Notes: generated by a model not told the origin, from the sequence alone. Shown: positions 1 to 7,977, counted from the first letter of the stretch. The stretch: DNA of 10,661 nucleotides from Desulfobacteraceae bacterium (GCA_030589715.1 JAUUVE010000045.1:1-10661); one strand, 5' to 3'. Made by a program: numbers and translations.

Positions 1-2
1 AT

Positions 3-125
3 TATGCAATGGATCTAACAAGCCAGGTCTGGGCCAGGGTTGCGGAATTCTATCAATTTAAAAACAGACGGAGCGTAGCGATGATCATAAAGAGCCTTAA
101 AGAGAAAACCAAAAAAACTTCATGA
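3..125 (+). CDS. C-terminal end of an unidentified protein (truncated by window edge)
   Basis: An open frame enters from the left edge and runs 40 codons to a TGA at 123-125. Its translation has the look of a genuine protein end: mixed aliphatic and aromatic residues (DLTSQVWARVAEFYQF), then a basic tail rich in Lys and Arg ending in KEKTKKTS. The other two forward frames of this stretch stop early (after 5 and 19 codons). I do not recognise the family, and 40 residues are too few to assign a function. It reads in the same direction as priA, about 275 bases upstream of the most likely priA start, so a shared operon is not obvious. No convincing terminator follows the stop. Confidence 0.55.
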   Translation, partial: YAMDLTSQVWARVAEFYQFKNRRSVAMIIKSLKEKTKKTS

Positions 126-263
126 TTTGAAATTCCTTGTTCGACCTGCCCGCAATGCCTTTATGCAAACTCGGGATAGAGCCGCAATGTTGATGTTTGT
201 GTCACATCTATTATTCAATCCCAAGCTCTTTGTATGGCAGTCGGGTATTCTGCGGTTCGAAAC

Positions 264-327
264 ACTACTAAACCAAACTGGCTGTTAAAATTGGCGTTAA
301 TGCCATCAGCCCCCGACCCTTGTGAAA
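264..327 (+). repeat. Left copy of a short dispersed repeat (about 60 bp)
   Basis: Bases 294-327 match 8059-8092 in the same orientation at 28 of 34 positions without gaps, sharing the core CCATCARCCCCCGAYCC. The similarity appears to extend leftwards with small gaps: 264-274 matches 8034-8044 at 10 of 11 bases. The copy lies in the spacer before priA and includes the GTG at 322. The right copy lies between two convergent genes. Two copies in intergenic DNA, with no coding sense in common, suggest a dispersed non-coding repeat. Its type (MITE-like, REP-like or other) cannot be told from two copies. Confidence 0.5.
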
Positions 328-399
328 CTGTATGATAGGCCTTGGATCGAAAAATCAGTCATTGTACTTGTTCGCCGGCTCGAAGAAGGGACTAAGGAA

Positions 400-2850
400 T
401 TGAGCAATAGAGACCTTTCTTGTCTGAGAATTGCAGTAAATGTCCCTGTGGATGGGACCTTTTCTTACGCAGTCCCAAAGGGCCTTGTGTCCAAGGCCAA
501 TGTAGGATGCAGGGTCCTGGTGTCTTTCAGAAACAGGAAGGTCACAGGTTATATATTGGAAAGGACAGCGAAAGGTTATGATAAAGAGCTAAAAGAGATT
601 TTTGACGTGATCGATCCTGAACCGCTTTTCCCCAAGTCTCTGGTTCCTTTTTTTGAATGGATGGCGAGTTACTATATCCATCCCATAGGCCAGGTGATAC
701 AGTCGGGCCTGCCGGGCGGGCTCAACATAAAATCTTATAAGACTGCCTTGTTGACACAAGAAGGCCGCCGTGCCCTCGAAAGACTCCACTCCAATTCAGA
801 ACAGAGAAGGATCCTCTCCTGGATAAGAGATCACCCAGGGAAAGGCCTCCCCTGGCCCCTTCAAAAGGTCTCCGGACTTCAAAAAAAGGGCTGGTTAGTC
901 GTAGAAGATCGGTTAAAGAAGGGACTTGGAGGGCCTCTTATAAGGAAGTTTGTAAGGGCAAAGGGGGGCATTGATCTTAGGACCGTTCTCTCAGAAAGAG
1001 GTGGCATATTAAAGGCCGGGAATGAGCTTCAGTTCCTGGAGACCGTCTTTAACTCCCATGGCATCCTCTTGAGCAAGCTGACGGGTATGTTCACCAATGG
1101 CTCATATCTGGTAGAGAAATGGATAGGGAAGGGGGTCCTGGAAAGTTACAGAGGGGCCGTCTATAGAAATCCCGCAGGAGAGATCATCTCTCCCTCTCCT
1201 CTCCCCCCTAAACTCTACAAACAGCAGGAACTTGTATTAGATCATATTAAGGCCTGTATTGACAAGGGTAGCTTTTCTACCTGTCTGCTTTATGGTGTGA
1301 CCGGCAGTGGGAAGACAGAGGTCTATTACCGCGCAGCGGAGCACGTCATGGCTTTGGGACGACAGGCCATTATGATGGCCCCTGAGATATCCCTTGCTGT
1401 CTACCTTGAGGGGATTTTCAGGTCGAGACTCGGAGACCGGGTTGCTATCTATCATAGCGGCCTCAGCCAAGGGGAGAGGTATGACCAATGGATGCGGATA
1501 GTTAGGGGGGAGGTGGATCTGGTCATTGGGGCACGTTCAGCCCTCTTTTCGCCTTTACCCAGATTGGGTCTCATTATCGTGGATGAAGAACATGACTCCG
1601 CCTACAAGCAGGACAGGGGTCCACGCTATAACGCACGGGATGCTGCCGTGGTGCGGGCAAAGATGGAGAAGGCCTTGGTTATCCTTGGATCTGGAACGCC
1701 CTCTGTCCAATCCTATCAGAACGGGATTAGCGGAAGATATCATTTACTTTCCATGCCAGAGCGGATTGAAAAGCGGCCCCTGCCGGATGTTGAGATCGTG
1801 GACATGAAGATCACGGAGGATATGCGCTCCAAGAGGGAAATGATAAGTCCCAGGCTCAAAGAGGCCCTTGAGCAAAATCTTATGGATGGAAACCAGTGCA
1901 TGCTTTTCTTGAACCGCCGAGGGTTTTATCGCGTATACCTCTGCCGATCATGCGGCCAATCACTTCGTTGCCCCAACTGTGATGTGGCCCTTATCTATCA
2001 CCTTGAGGAGAATCGTCTGAGCTGCCACTATTGTGGTTATTATTCAGAAACCCGCACAAAATGCTCTTCGTGCGGGAATGAGGGGCTGAGGGCCTATGGG
2101 TTTGGGACAGAGAAATTGGAGTACGAGCTGAGGGAGTTATTCCCGGAGGCAAGAATTGCGCGAATGGATGCCGACAGTACCCGCAGGAAAGGCCAGGCCA
2201 TCCAAATTCTAAAAAGGTTCGCCGAGCAAAAGCTGGATATCCTGGTTGGCACCCAGATGATCACCAAAGGCTATGATTTCCCGAACGTAACCCTTGTGGG
2301 TGTCATTGCCGCTGATCTTTCATTGGGATTCCCCGATTTCAGGGCCGGGGAGCGAACCTTTCAGGTCCTATCACAGGTCTCAGGTAGGTCAGGCCGGGGA
2401 GACCAAAAAGGGAAGGTGATTATTCAGACCTTTAATCCTGATCATTACGCAATAAGCACTGCCACAGCACACGATTATCAATCATTTTTCCGAGAGGAAA
2501 GGCAATTGAGAGAGCAATTGGGGTACCCGCCATTTTCCCATTTGGCGTGTCTGACGCTCAAAGGAAATAGTAAGAAGGAGACGGAAGAAGCCGCCCAGCA
2601 GCTGAATCAGGCAATCAGGGGTACCTTGGCAAAATGGCCCAGGAGGGGAAAGGAGATTCATGTGTTGGGACCGGCAGAGGCCCCGATCTCTCGACTAAAG
2701 GGAAAATATCGATGGCAGATCCTGGTCAAGAGCAAGAACGTTTCACTCATGCGTCATCTCTTGACCCGTGCGGAGCAGCTTAAGGGAAAGATATTTCAAT
2801 CGAGCGGTGTGAGTCTCATCTTGGATATGGACCCCTATCACATGATCTGA
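400..2850 (+). CDS. priA: Primosomal protein N' (replication restart DNA helicase PriA)
   Basis: PriA is a 3'-to-5' superfamily 2 helicase that recognises stalled replication forks and reloads the replisome through DnaB. Numbering here is from the first in-frame GTG at 322 (842 codons). The fork-binding N-terminal domain begins at about residue 36 (IAVNVPVDGTFSYAVP). Walker A is GVTGSGKT at 325-332 and the DEAH-type box is DEEH at 421-424. Eight zinc-binding cysteines stand in four CxxC pairs at 541/544, 550/553, 568/571 and 581/584. Helicase motifs V and VI follow (GTQMITKGYDFPNV and QVSGRSGRG), and the C-terminal domain ends in the usual DxDP form (DMDPYHMI). I prefer the TTG at 400 (816 residues): it is preceded by GAAGGG at 385-390 and lies just before the conserved domain. 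The GTG at 322 lacks a ribosome binding site and sits inside a repeat. The gene is complete with no frameshift. The identity is certain, the start is not. Confidence 0.95.
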   Translation: MSNRDLSCLRIAVNVPVDGTFSYAVPKGLVSKANVGCRVLVSFRNRKVTGYILERTAKGYDKELKEIFDVIDPEPLFPKSLVPFFEWMASYYIHPIGQVIQSGLPGGLNIKSYKTALLTQEGRRALERLHSNSEQRRILSWIRDHPGKGLPWPLQKVSGLQKKGWLVVEDRLKKGLGGPLIRKFVRAKGGIDLRTVLSERGGILKAGNELQFLETVFNSHGILLSKLTGMFTNGSYLVEKWIGKGVLESYRGAVYRNPAGEIISPSPLPPKLYKQQELVLDHIKACIDKGSFSTCLLYGVTGSGKTEVYYRAAEHVMALGRQAIMMAPEISLAVYLEGIFRSRLGDRVAIYHSGLSQGERYDQWMRIVRGEVDLVIGARSALFSPLPRLGLIIVDEEHDSAYKQDRGPRYNARDAAVVRAKMEKALVILGSGTPSVQSYQNGISGRYHLLSMPERIEKRPLPDVEIVDMKITEDMRSKREMISPRLKEALEQNLMDGNQCMLFLNRRGFYRVYLCRSCGQSLRCPNCDVALIYHLEENRLSCHYCGYYSETRTKCSSCGNEGLRAYGFGTEKLEYELRELFPEARIARMDADSTRRKGQAIQILKRFAEQKLDILVGTQMITKGYDFPNVTLVGVIAADLSLGFPDFRAGERTFQVLSQVSGRSGRGDQKGKVIIQTFNPDHYAISTATAHDYQSFFREERQLREQLGYPPFSHLACLTLKGNSKKETEEAAQQLNQAIRGTLAKWPRRGKEIHVLGPAEAPISRLKGKYRWQILVKSKNVSLMRHLLTRAEQLKGKIFQSSGVSLILDMDPYHMI

Positions 2851-2983
2851 TCATGGCTACTAAAACCCCTTGCCTTACTGTGGGCTTTTGCGCTAAGGAT
2901 AGTAACCTTTTTTCGGTTTCATGAAAACTTTATTGGTCACTTTGGCACATCAAAATTTTTTTTCTAAAATTGAGAGGACCTTT

Positions 2984-3499
2984 ATGCGTTCTAGTTGGAA
3001 ATTTCCCGTTTTGATCTTAGGCCTCATTACCGGTCTTGCCTTCTATTTAGGGTGTCAAAGAGAGGTTGAGGCCGGCCCCATGGCCCCCGATTTCACCCTG
3101 GCGGACCTATCCGGCCAAATGAAGACCCTATCGGATTACCGGGGACAGGTGGTTGTTGTGGATTTTTGGGCTACTTGGTGTCCACCTTGTCGTATGACCA
3201 TTCCAATGCTGATAAAACTGCAGGAGAAATACGGCAAGAAGGGGCTGGCCATTCTTGGGATTTCCCTGGATGATCCACAGCAATTCCCGGATCAATATCT
3301 CCTTGCCTTTAAAGAAAAATACAAGATCAACTATACGATCCTTCGCTATACCCCAAAGGTGATGCAGGACTATTTTGCCACTGAAAGACCGGCCATACCC
3401 ACCATGTTTGTAGTCGACCGAAAGGGTAGGATCAGGGACAAAATTGTGGGGTATCAACCTGACGCTCTTCGGAAATCTTTGGATAGGCTCTTTAAGTGA
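2984..3499 (+). CDS. TlpA/ResA-like thioredoxin-fold protein, membrane-anchored or lipoprotein
   Basis: Probable extracytoplasmic thiol-disulfide oxidoreductase of 171 residues. A short N-terminal segment with a basic residue precedes a hydrophobic stretch (about residues 8-23) and a cysteine at 24. This could be a lipidation site, although the lipobox is unusual (Tyr at -3, Leu at -2, Gly at -1), so an uncleaved anchor is also possible. The AhpC/TSA-thioredoxin domain starts at APDFTLADLSG. It has the redox motif WCPPC (Cys66, Cys69) and the cis-proline loop at Pro139 (PAIPTMFVVD). The family reduces or oxidises protein thiols, often in cytochrome c maturation, but no such genes are nearby, so the substrate is unknown. 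The ATG at 2984 is chosen because GAGAGGA (2972-2978) lies five bases before it and the signal segment then has normal length. An upstream in-frame ATG at 2921 would add 21 residues. The stop overlaps the next gene by four bases. Confidence 0.88.
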   Translation: MRSSWKFPVLILGLITGLAFYLGCQREVEAGPMAPDFTLADLSGQMKTLSDYRGQVVVVDFWATWCPPCRMTIPMLIKLQEKYGKKGLAILGISLDDPQQFPDQYLLAFKEKYKINYTILRYTPKVMQDYFATERPAIPTMFVVDRKGRIRDKIVGYQPDALRKSLDRLFK

Positions 3500-4335
3500 T
3501 TCTCGATTTCCACACGCATGTATTCCCTCCTTTTTTCAGGGACGATAGAGCAGCACTCTTCCCCCACGAACCTGCCTTTGAAGCGCTTTACAGATCACCC
3601 GAGGCTAGACTTTCAGGAGTTACTGAGCTCCTGAGGAGTATGGATGAAGAAGGGGTTGAGAGGTCGGTCATCTTCGGGTTCCCCTGGGAAGAATTGGAGC
3701 ACTACCGTAAGCATAATGACTATATCATCGAGGCCGTTCAGAAGCATCCTGAACGATTGACAGGGTTTTGTAGCTTTTCGCCCCTCTCCCCCGGGGGATT
3801 AAAGGAGGTAGAAAGATGTCTAAACTCGGGGCTTTCGGGTGTGGGAGAACTGGCCGTCTATGGTTCGGGCCTCTCTTCTGAAGTGACCGAGGCCCTGGAC
3901 GAGGTCGCTGGCCTCTGTACCCGGTTCGACGTGCCCCTGCTGCTCCACACAAATGAACCTGTGGGACACCAGTATCCCGGAAAGACGTCCATGACACTAA
4001 ACCAAATTTACTCTTTTCTCAAGGCCAACCCCTCAAATCGCATTGTTCTTGCACATTGGGGAGGAGGATTACTCTTTTACGGCCTCATGAAAAGGGAGGT
4101 AAGGGAGGTTTTTAAAAACGTCTGGTTTGACACGGCAGCATCCCCCTTTCTTTATAGCCCGGAAGTCTATAGAATAGCCGGAGAGATAATCGGTTTTGAA
4201 AAGGTCATATTTGGAAGCGATTATCCCCTATTGAGACCCCAGCGGTATTTCAAAGAGATTGAATCGGCAGGGCTTCCCCCTGAGGCAACCAAGGGGATAA
4301 CAGGCTTGAATGGGGCCCGGCTCTTGAGACTATAG
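3496..4335 (+). CDS. Amidohydrolase family (Amidohydro_2, COG2159-like) metal-dependent hydrolase
   Basis: A 279-residue cytoplasmic TIM-barrel protein of the Amidohydro_2 type, whose members include hydrolases, lactonases and non-oxidative decarboxylases. Visible metal and active-site motifs in barrel order: HxH at His6/His8 on strand 1 (DFHTHVFP), a glutamate in GVGELAVYG (Glu118), His151 (LLLHTNEP), His187 (VLAHWGGG) and Asp242 (FGSDYP). The set is complete, so the enzyme should be active. The substrate cannot be read from sequence. The GTG start at 3496 shares four bases with the stop of the thioredoxin gene (GTGA), which indicates translational coupling. No signal peptide is present, so the two coupled products probably work on opposite sides of the membrane. 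The next gene, an acyl-CoA isomerase-like enzyme, starts 130 bases downstream. A link to aromatic or acyl-CoA metabolism is possible but unsupported. Confidence 0.85.
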   Translation: MILDFHTHVFPPFFRDDRAALFPHEPAFEALYRSPEARLSGVTELLRSMDEEGVERSVIFGFPWEELEHYRKHNDYIIEAVQKHPERLTGFCSFSPLSPGGLKEVERCLNSGLSGVGELAVYGSGLSSEVTEALDEVAGLCTRFDVPLLLHTNEPVGHQYPGKTSMTLNQIYSFLKANPSNRIVLAHWGGGLLFYGLMKREVREVFKNVWFDTAASPFLYSPEVYRIAGEIIGFEKVIFGSDYPLLRPQRYFKEIESAGLPPEATKGITGLNGARLLRL

Positions 4336-4465
4336 CACGGGACTTGCCCTAGTGTTATCCCTAGCTCAGGGGGTCTCTTCTTGATCGGAGTCTGTATGGT
4401 CTCCGTGGAATAGAGGTCGGGTATTTTGATTTCGCAACAATATTTTTCCAAATTGCGAGGTGAGT

Positions 4466-5254
4466 ATGGAAGAATCAATAGAATTAAGAGTAGAAGACGG
4501 GATTGCGCTTGTGACCCTGAACCGGCCAAAGGCCTACAATGCCTTTGACCTACCCATGGTGCAATTACTGGCCGATAAGCTCGTTTCAGTGGCCTTAGAT
4601 CCAGGAGTGTTGGGCGTCGTGATCTCGGGGGAGGGGAAGGCCTTCTCTGCAGGAGGCGATCTAAAATGGATAAATGACTATGGCGAAAACCATGGGGCCG
4701 CCTTTCATGAGCTGGCTGCTCGCTACCACCAGGCCATTTTGGAGATACGCCGGATGCCCAAGCCGGTCGTGGCTGCAATTAACGGCCCGGCTGCGGGAGG
4801 AGGCTTCTCCATTGCCCTTGCCTGTGATTTCAGGATCATGGAGGCCTCGGCTACCCTCAGACAGGCATACACTTCAAACGGCCTGAGTATTGACGGAGGC
4901 GGCACCTTTGCCCTGCCCAGACTGGTTGGATTGGCCAGGGCAATGGAGATTGCCGCTTTTGATCAGCCCATCAGTGCTGAAACGGCCCTTTCTTGGGGGC
5001 TGGTGACTGAGGTGGTTGAGGATGGTGAGGGTATGAAAAGGGCCATTCAACTGGTGGAGGATATGAAAAAGAGATCCCTCAGTTCTTTTGCGGCCTCAAA
5101 GAGGCTGATTACCGATTCCTTTGATACGAAATTCGAGACCCAATTGGAAAAGGAGAGAGAGCTCTTGTCCTGGTGCGCGGATCTTCCCAATGGAAGGGAG
5201 GGCATTGCGGCATTCTTGGAGAAGAGGAAGCCGGTCTTTGGCTCTCATGCATAG
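4466..5254 (+). CDS. Enoyl-CoA hydratase/isomerase family protein with PaaG-type active site
   Basis: A crotonase-fold enzyme of 262 residues that should act on an acyl-CoA thioester. Numbering is from the ATG at 4466. The fold signature is clear: NRPKAYNAF near the N-terminus, the oxyanion-hole segment GKAFSAGGDL (about 57-66), and VAAINGPAAGGGFSIALACD (about 102-121). Neither of the two catalytic glutamates of classical enoyl-CoA hydratases is present: the position after GGG is Phe-Ser, and the second aligns with Tyr. An aspartate stands in SIDGGGT (Asp143), as in ring-1,2-epoxyphenylacetyl-CoA isomerase PaaG. An isomerase is therefore likelier than a hydratase. The ATG at 4466 follows GAGGTGA (4457-4463). 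A GTG two codons earlier (4460) is inside that ribosome binding site and less likely. gspA begins 38 bases downstream on the same strand. Confidence 0.9.
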   Translation: MEESIELRVEDGIALVTLNRPKAYNAFDLPMVQLLADKLVSVALDPGVLGVVISGEGKAFSAGGDLKWINDYGENHGAAFHELAARYHQAILEIRRMPKPVVAAINGPAAGGGFSIALACDFRIMEASATLRQAYTSNGLSIDGGGTFALPRLVGLARAMEIAAFDQPISAETALSWGLVTEVVEDGEGMKRAIQLVEDMKKRSLSSFAASKRLITDSFDTKFETQLEKERELLSWCADLPNGREGIAAFLEKRKPVFGSHA

Positions 5255-5292
5255 ACGCAACAGAGGTGATATCGGCAGGCCCAACAAGAACC

Positions 5293-7062
5293 ATGTATAG
5301 CGCATATTTTGGTCTAAGTGAAAATCCGTTTGCCCTCACCCCGGACCCGCGTTTTCTTTTCCTGAGCCACCGTCACAAGGAGGCGTTGGCCCATCTCCTT
5401 TACGGGATGGGGGAGAGAGGTGGTTTTGTGCTCCTTACCGGTGAGGTAGGAACAGGCAAGACCACCTTGTGCCGCAGTGTCCTGGAACAGGTGCCTGAGG
5501 GGGTAGAAGTGGCACTGGTCCTGAACCCCAAACAGACGGCCTTGGAATTGGTGGGCTCTGTGTGTGACGAGTTACATGTATCTTATCCGCCGGGGACAGA
5601 GAGCATTAAGGTATTGGTGGACCAGCTCAATCTGCATCTGCTGGAGACCCATTCAAGGGGTGGGCGGACAGCGTTGATTATCGACGAGGCCCAGAACCTC
5701 AGCATTGACGTACTGGAACAGGTACGCTTATTGACCAACCTTGAGACCACCAGACAAAAGCTATTGCAGATACTCCTCATCGGGCAGCCAGAACTTCAGG
5801 ACATGATGGCCCGCCCCGAGTTGCGGCAACTGGGCCAGCGAATCACTGCCCGCTATCACCTGGCCCCTTTGCTCCCGGATGAGACCGCTTCATATATCCA
5901 GCACCGATTAGAGGTGGTGGGGTGTAAGAGGCAGCTGTTTTCCAAGGAGGCCCTGCGTCTGGCGCATAAGCTATCCGGTGGTGTGCCCCGCCTTATCAAC
6001 ATCATCTGCGACCGGGCCCTGCTAGGTGCCTATGCCAGGCAGCACGATGGTGTCGACAAGGGATTGGTGCGCAAGGCCGCATCTGAAGTGACGGGGCAAG
6101 GCCGGCGGTTAGGTCACCGTCGGCTCATGAGGTGGGCACTGGTGGTCTTGGTGCTTATGCTTTTGGGGGCAGGATGGAAATTCTTGCCGTGGCCGAGCCT
6201 TGTGGAGAATGCCCTGGAGGATGAGAAGGGAGCACAAATGTCCGAACAGGCGGCGGTACCTGAGCGAACAGGCAAGGATGTCCCGCCAGAGCCAAAACCT
6301 GGTCCCACGGAAGGGGAGGTTGCGGCGCCTGAAGATGCGGGAGGTGTAACAGCAGGAGAGGAAGCGATACTCGCTTACGAACCTGTCCTGGAGGAGGTCT
6401 CCTCAGCGATCGGTGACGGACTGGTCAAGCTTGATGAACTGTTGCGGGGCGGAAGTGTAAAGACAGATCCGGAGACAGCATTCGCTACCTTGTTTAGGTA
6501 CTGGCACTCGGAATGGCCTGACTCACCTGGAACCCCACCCTGTGAATATGCCCCCAAAGTTGGCCTGAGATGCGTTAACAACAAGGGAAACTGGACGAGC
6601 CTTTGCCACCTAAACCGTCCAGCTGTCTTGGGACTGATCGATGACGCCCGGGAGCATCACTACGTGCTGGTCGCCTCTTTGGAAGATGGGGATGTTACCC
6701 TGGACTTTGGTAGTAAGCAGATAACCATGCCCCGTTCCGAGTTGGAGCTCTATTGGTTCGGCGACTTCACAATATTTTGGAAACCGCCTCCCTTTGTGGC
6801 CTCTTTACTCAAGGAGGGTGATACAGGTCCCGATATCCTGTGGTTGAGGGCACAATTGGACCGTGTGGAGGGGGTAGCTCCAGGATCGGAGGGGGAACCC
6901 GCCAAACCCTTGTTTGACGATAGCCTGAAGAGGCGGGTAATGAGCTTTCAGCGTGCATATTCCATAAATCCTGATGGAATGGTGGGAGAGCAGACATTTA
7001 TCCAGTTAAATACGGCATTGAAAGATCCGTCCACACCTCTATTGTGCCGGGGCACACAATAG
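5293..7062 (+). CDS. gspA: GspA/ExeA-type ATPase of the type II secretion accessory complex
   Basis: Inner-membrane protein of 589 residues that, with GspB, uses ATP and peptidoglycan binding to help place the type II secretin. Domains in order: the opening typical of ExeA (YFGLSENPFALTPDPRFLFLS); an AAA+ ATPase with Walker A GEVGTGKTT (50-58), Walker B LIIDEAQN (Asp131, Glu132) and GGVPRLIN (229-236); one membrane span at about 279-299; a Glu/Pro-rich linker (about 305-390); a C39-peptidase-like domain (about 393-498); and a peptidoglycan-binding repeat (about 503-575). The C39-like domain has Cys417, His455/456 and Asp471 as possible triad residues. Proteolytic activity is not implied by this alone. 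The ATG at 5293 matches the family start but has only a weak ribosome binding site. A stronger GAGGTGAT lies about 25 bases upstream at 5262-5269. gspB follows after 15 bases. No other secretion genes are in the window. Confidence 0.92.
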   Translation: MYSAYFGLSENPFALTPDPRFLFLSHRHKEALAHLLYGMGERGGFVLLTGEVGTGKTTLCRSVLEQVPEGVEVALVLNPKQTALELVGSVCDELHVSYPPGTESIKVLVDQLNLHLLETHSRGGRTALIIDEAQNLSIDVLEQVRLLTNLETTRQKLLQILLIGQPELQDMMARPELRQLGQRITARYHLAPLLPDETASYIQHRLEVVGCKRQLFSKEALRLAHKLSGGVPRLINIICDRALLGAYARQHDGVDKGLVRKAASEVTGQGRRLGHRRLMRWALVVLVLMLLGAGWKFLPWPSLVENALEDEKGAQMSEQAAVPERTGKDVPPEPKPGPTEGEVAAPEDAGGVTAGEEAILAYEPVLEEVSSAIGDGLVKLDELLRGGSVKTDPETAFATLFRYWHSEWPDSPGTPPCEYAPKVGLRCVNNKGNWTSLCHLNRPAVLGLIDDAREHHYVLVASLEDGDVTLDFGSKQITMPRSELELYWFGDFTIFWKPPPFVASLLKEGDTGPDILWLRAQLDRVEGVAPGSEGEPAKPLFDDSLKRRVMSFQRAYSINPDGMVGEQTFIQLNTALKDPSTPLLCRGTQ

Positions 7063-7067
7063 TAAAA

Positions 7068-7074
7068 GAGGAGG
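7068..7074 (+). promoter_or_regulatory. Strong ribosome binding site of gspB
   Basis: GAGGAGG lies three bases before the gspB ATG, directly after the gspA stop (7060-7062). It fixes the gspB start and suggests efficient independent initiation. A short hairpin could form just upstream at 7043-7056, over the last gspA codons (TGTGC stem, CGGG loop), without covering this site. Confidence 0.7.
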
Positions 7075-7077
7075 CAG

Positions 7078-7977
7078 ATGTCATTTATCCTTGATGCGCT
7101 TAAGCGGGCCGAGCGAGAACGACGACTTGAGCGTCCACCTGATTTGAGCGCCGTCTACGAAGAGAGTGACCTGCCCCAGGGCAGTCGCTGGCCGTGGTTT
7201 TCGGTAGGCGTGGCCTTCCTGGTGGGCGCTGTGGTGGTGGCCTTGTTTCTGTGGCCAAAGACGCCGCCCCCGGAGGTCAGCAAGAGTGCGAAACCTGCCA
7301 CGGAGGTCGCTTCCCGGCCCCCTGCCCAGGGAAGGCCCCTGCCGCAGAGGTCTGAGACCAGGCCTGCTACGCGTCAGAAGGTCGCATCCCGAGAAGGGGT
7401 GAGTCCCCCTCCTTCCTCTCCACCTAAGGCTCAACCCGAAGTTCGCCCGCGCTCAAAGGGCGCGCCTCAGTCCATAAGGCCCCAGGCCATTAAGGTCCCC
7501 ACCATCGAATCCGGGGTACCTACCCCAACAAAGGGACCCCCGGATACCACCGCGGAACCTGCCGTTTCTGAGGAAAAGGTTTCAGGTTCAGGGCCTTCTG
7601 AGCCAACACTCCCCAAAATGCCAGACACCTCTACACCCCCGGCAGTTGCCGTTAAGGAGACGGTCCCATTGGAGCCGCCCGATATTCCCTCAGCCCCTCG
7701 GTCGAAAGCAAAGGAGGAACCCCTCAAGGAACCTGTGGAGGGGGTCCCTTTACTCAAGGATCTTCCGGACGAGATCCAGCAAAGGCTGGGAAAACTTGAG
7801 ATCAATGTCCACGGCTACTCAAGGGACCCTGCGGAGCGTCTTGTTTTCATCAACATGCGTAAGTATCGTGTGCGGGACCGGATCGGGAAAGACGGGCCGG
7901 TGTTAAAAAGGATCATTCCCGGTGGTGTGAGTGTCGATTATGGAAAGGGGCAGGCCCGGCTGATGGTTAACAGATAG
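7078..7977 (+). CDS. gspB: GspB/ExeB/PulB-type type II secretion accessory protein
   Basis: Partner of GspA, 299 residues. It opens with the family hallmark MSFILDALKRAERER, a short cytoplasmic helix. One membrane span follows at about 39-60, ending at LFLWPKTPP. Next is a Pro/Lys/Glu-rich periplasmic linker of about 160 residues, which is low in complexity and likely disordered. The C-terminal type II secretion B domain (about 225-299) begins LLKDLPDEIQQRL and contains LEINVHGYSRDPAERLVFIN and the IIPGGVSVDY strand. In known systems GspB joins GspA to form a complex that spans the periplasm and acts in secretin localisation. The gene follows gspA by 15 bases with a strong ribosome binding site, so the two are surely co-expressed. 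It ends 134 bases before the end of the convergent EF-G gene. Confidence 0.92.
   Translation: MSFILDALKRAERERRLERPPDLSAVYEESDLPQGSRWPWFSVGVAFLVGAVVVALFLWPKTPPPEVSKSAKPATEVASRPPAQGRPLPQRSETRPATRQKVASREGVSPPPSSPPKAQPEVRPRSKGAPQSIRPQAIKVPTIESGVPTPTKGPPDTTAEPAVSEEKVSGSGPSEPTLPKMPDTSTPPAVAVKETVPLEPPDIPSAPRSKAKEEPLKEPVEGVPLLKDLPDEIQQRLGKLEINVHGYSRDPAERLVFINMRKYRVRDRIGKDGPVLKRIIPGGVSVDYGKGQARLMVNR

Noticed and set aside
190..217. Promoter candidate before priA (TTGATG, 16-base spacer, TATTCA)
   Set aside because: The -10 hexamer matches the consensus at only three of six positions, so it is not distinguishable from chance.
2851..2910. A possible third copy of the dispersed repeat after priA (CTACTAAAACCCC and GCGCTAA)
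   Set aside because: Only short pieces match, with different spacing, and the diagnostic CCATCARCCCCCGA core is absent.
4336..4459. Repeated CCCTAG units and a GGAGTC/GTCTCC pair after the hydrolase gene as a terminator
   Set aside because: The stems are short or mismatched and are not followed by a T-run.
4221..4778. Minus-strand open frame of 185 codons across the hydrolase and isomerase genes
   Set aside because: It overlaps two genes with clear family motifs, and its Pro/Arg/Ser-rich translation is typical of an antisense shadow.
7043..7056. Small hairpin at the end of gspA as an attenuator or terminator
   Set aside because: Only five base pairs, no T-run, and it leaves the gspB ribosome binding site free. 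It is not strong enough to call.
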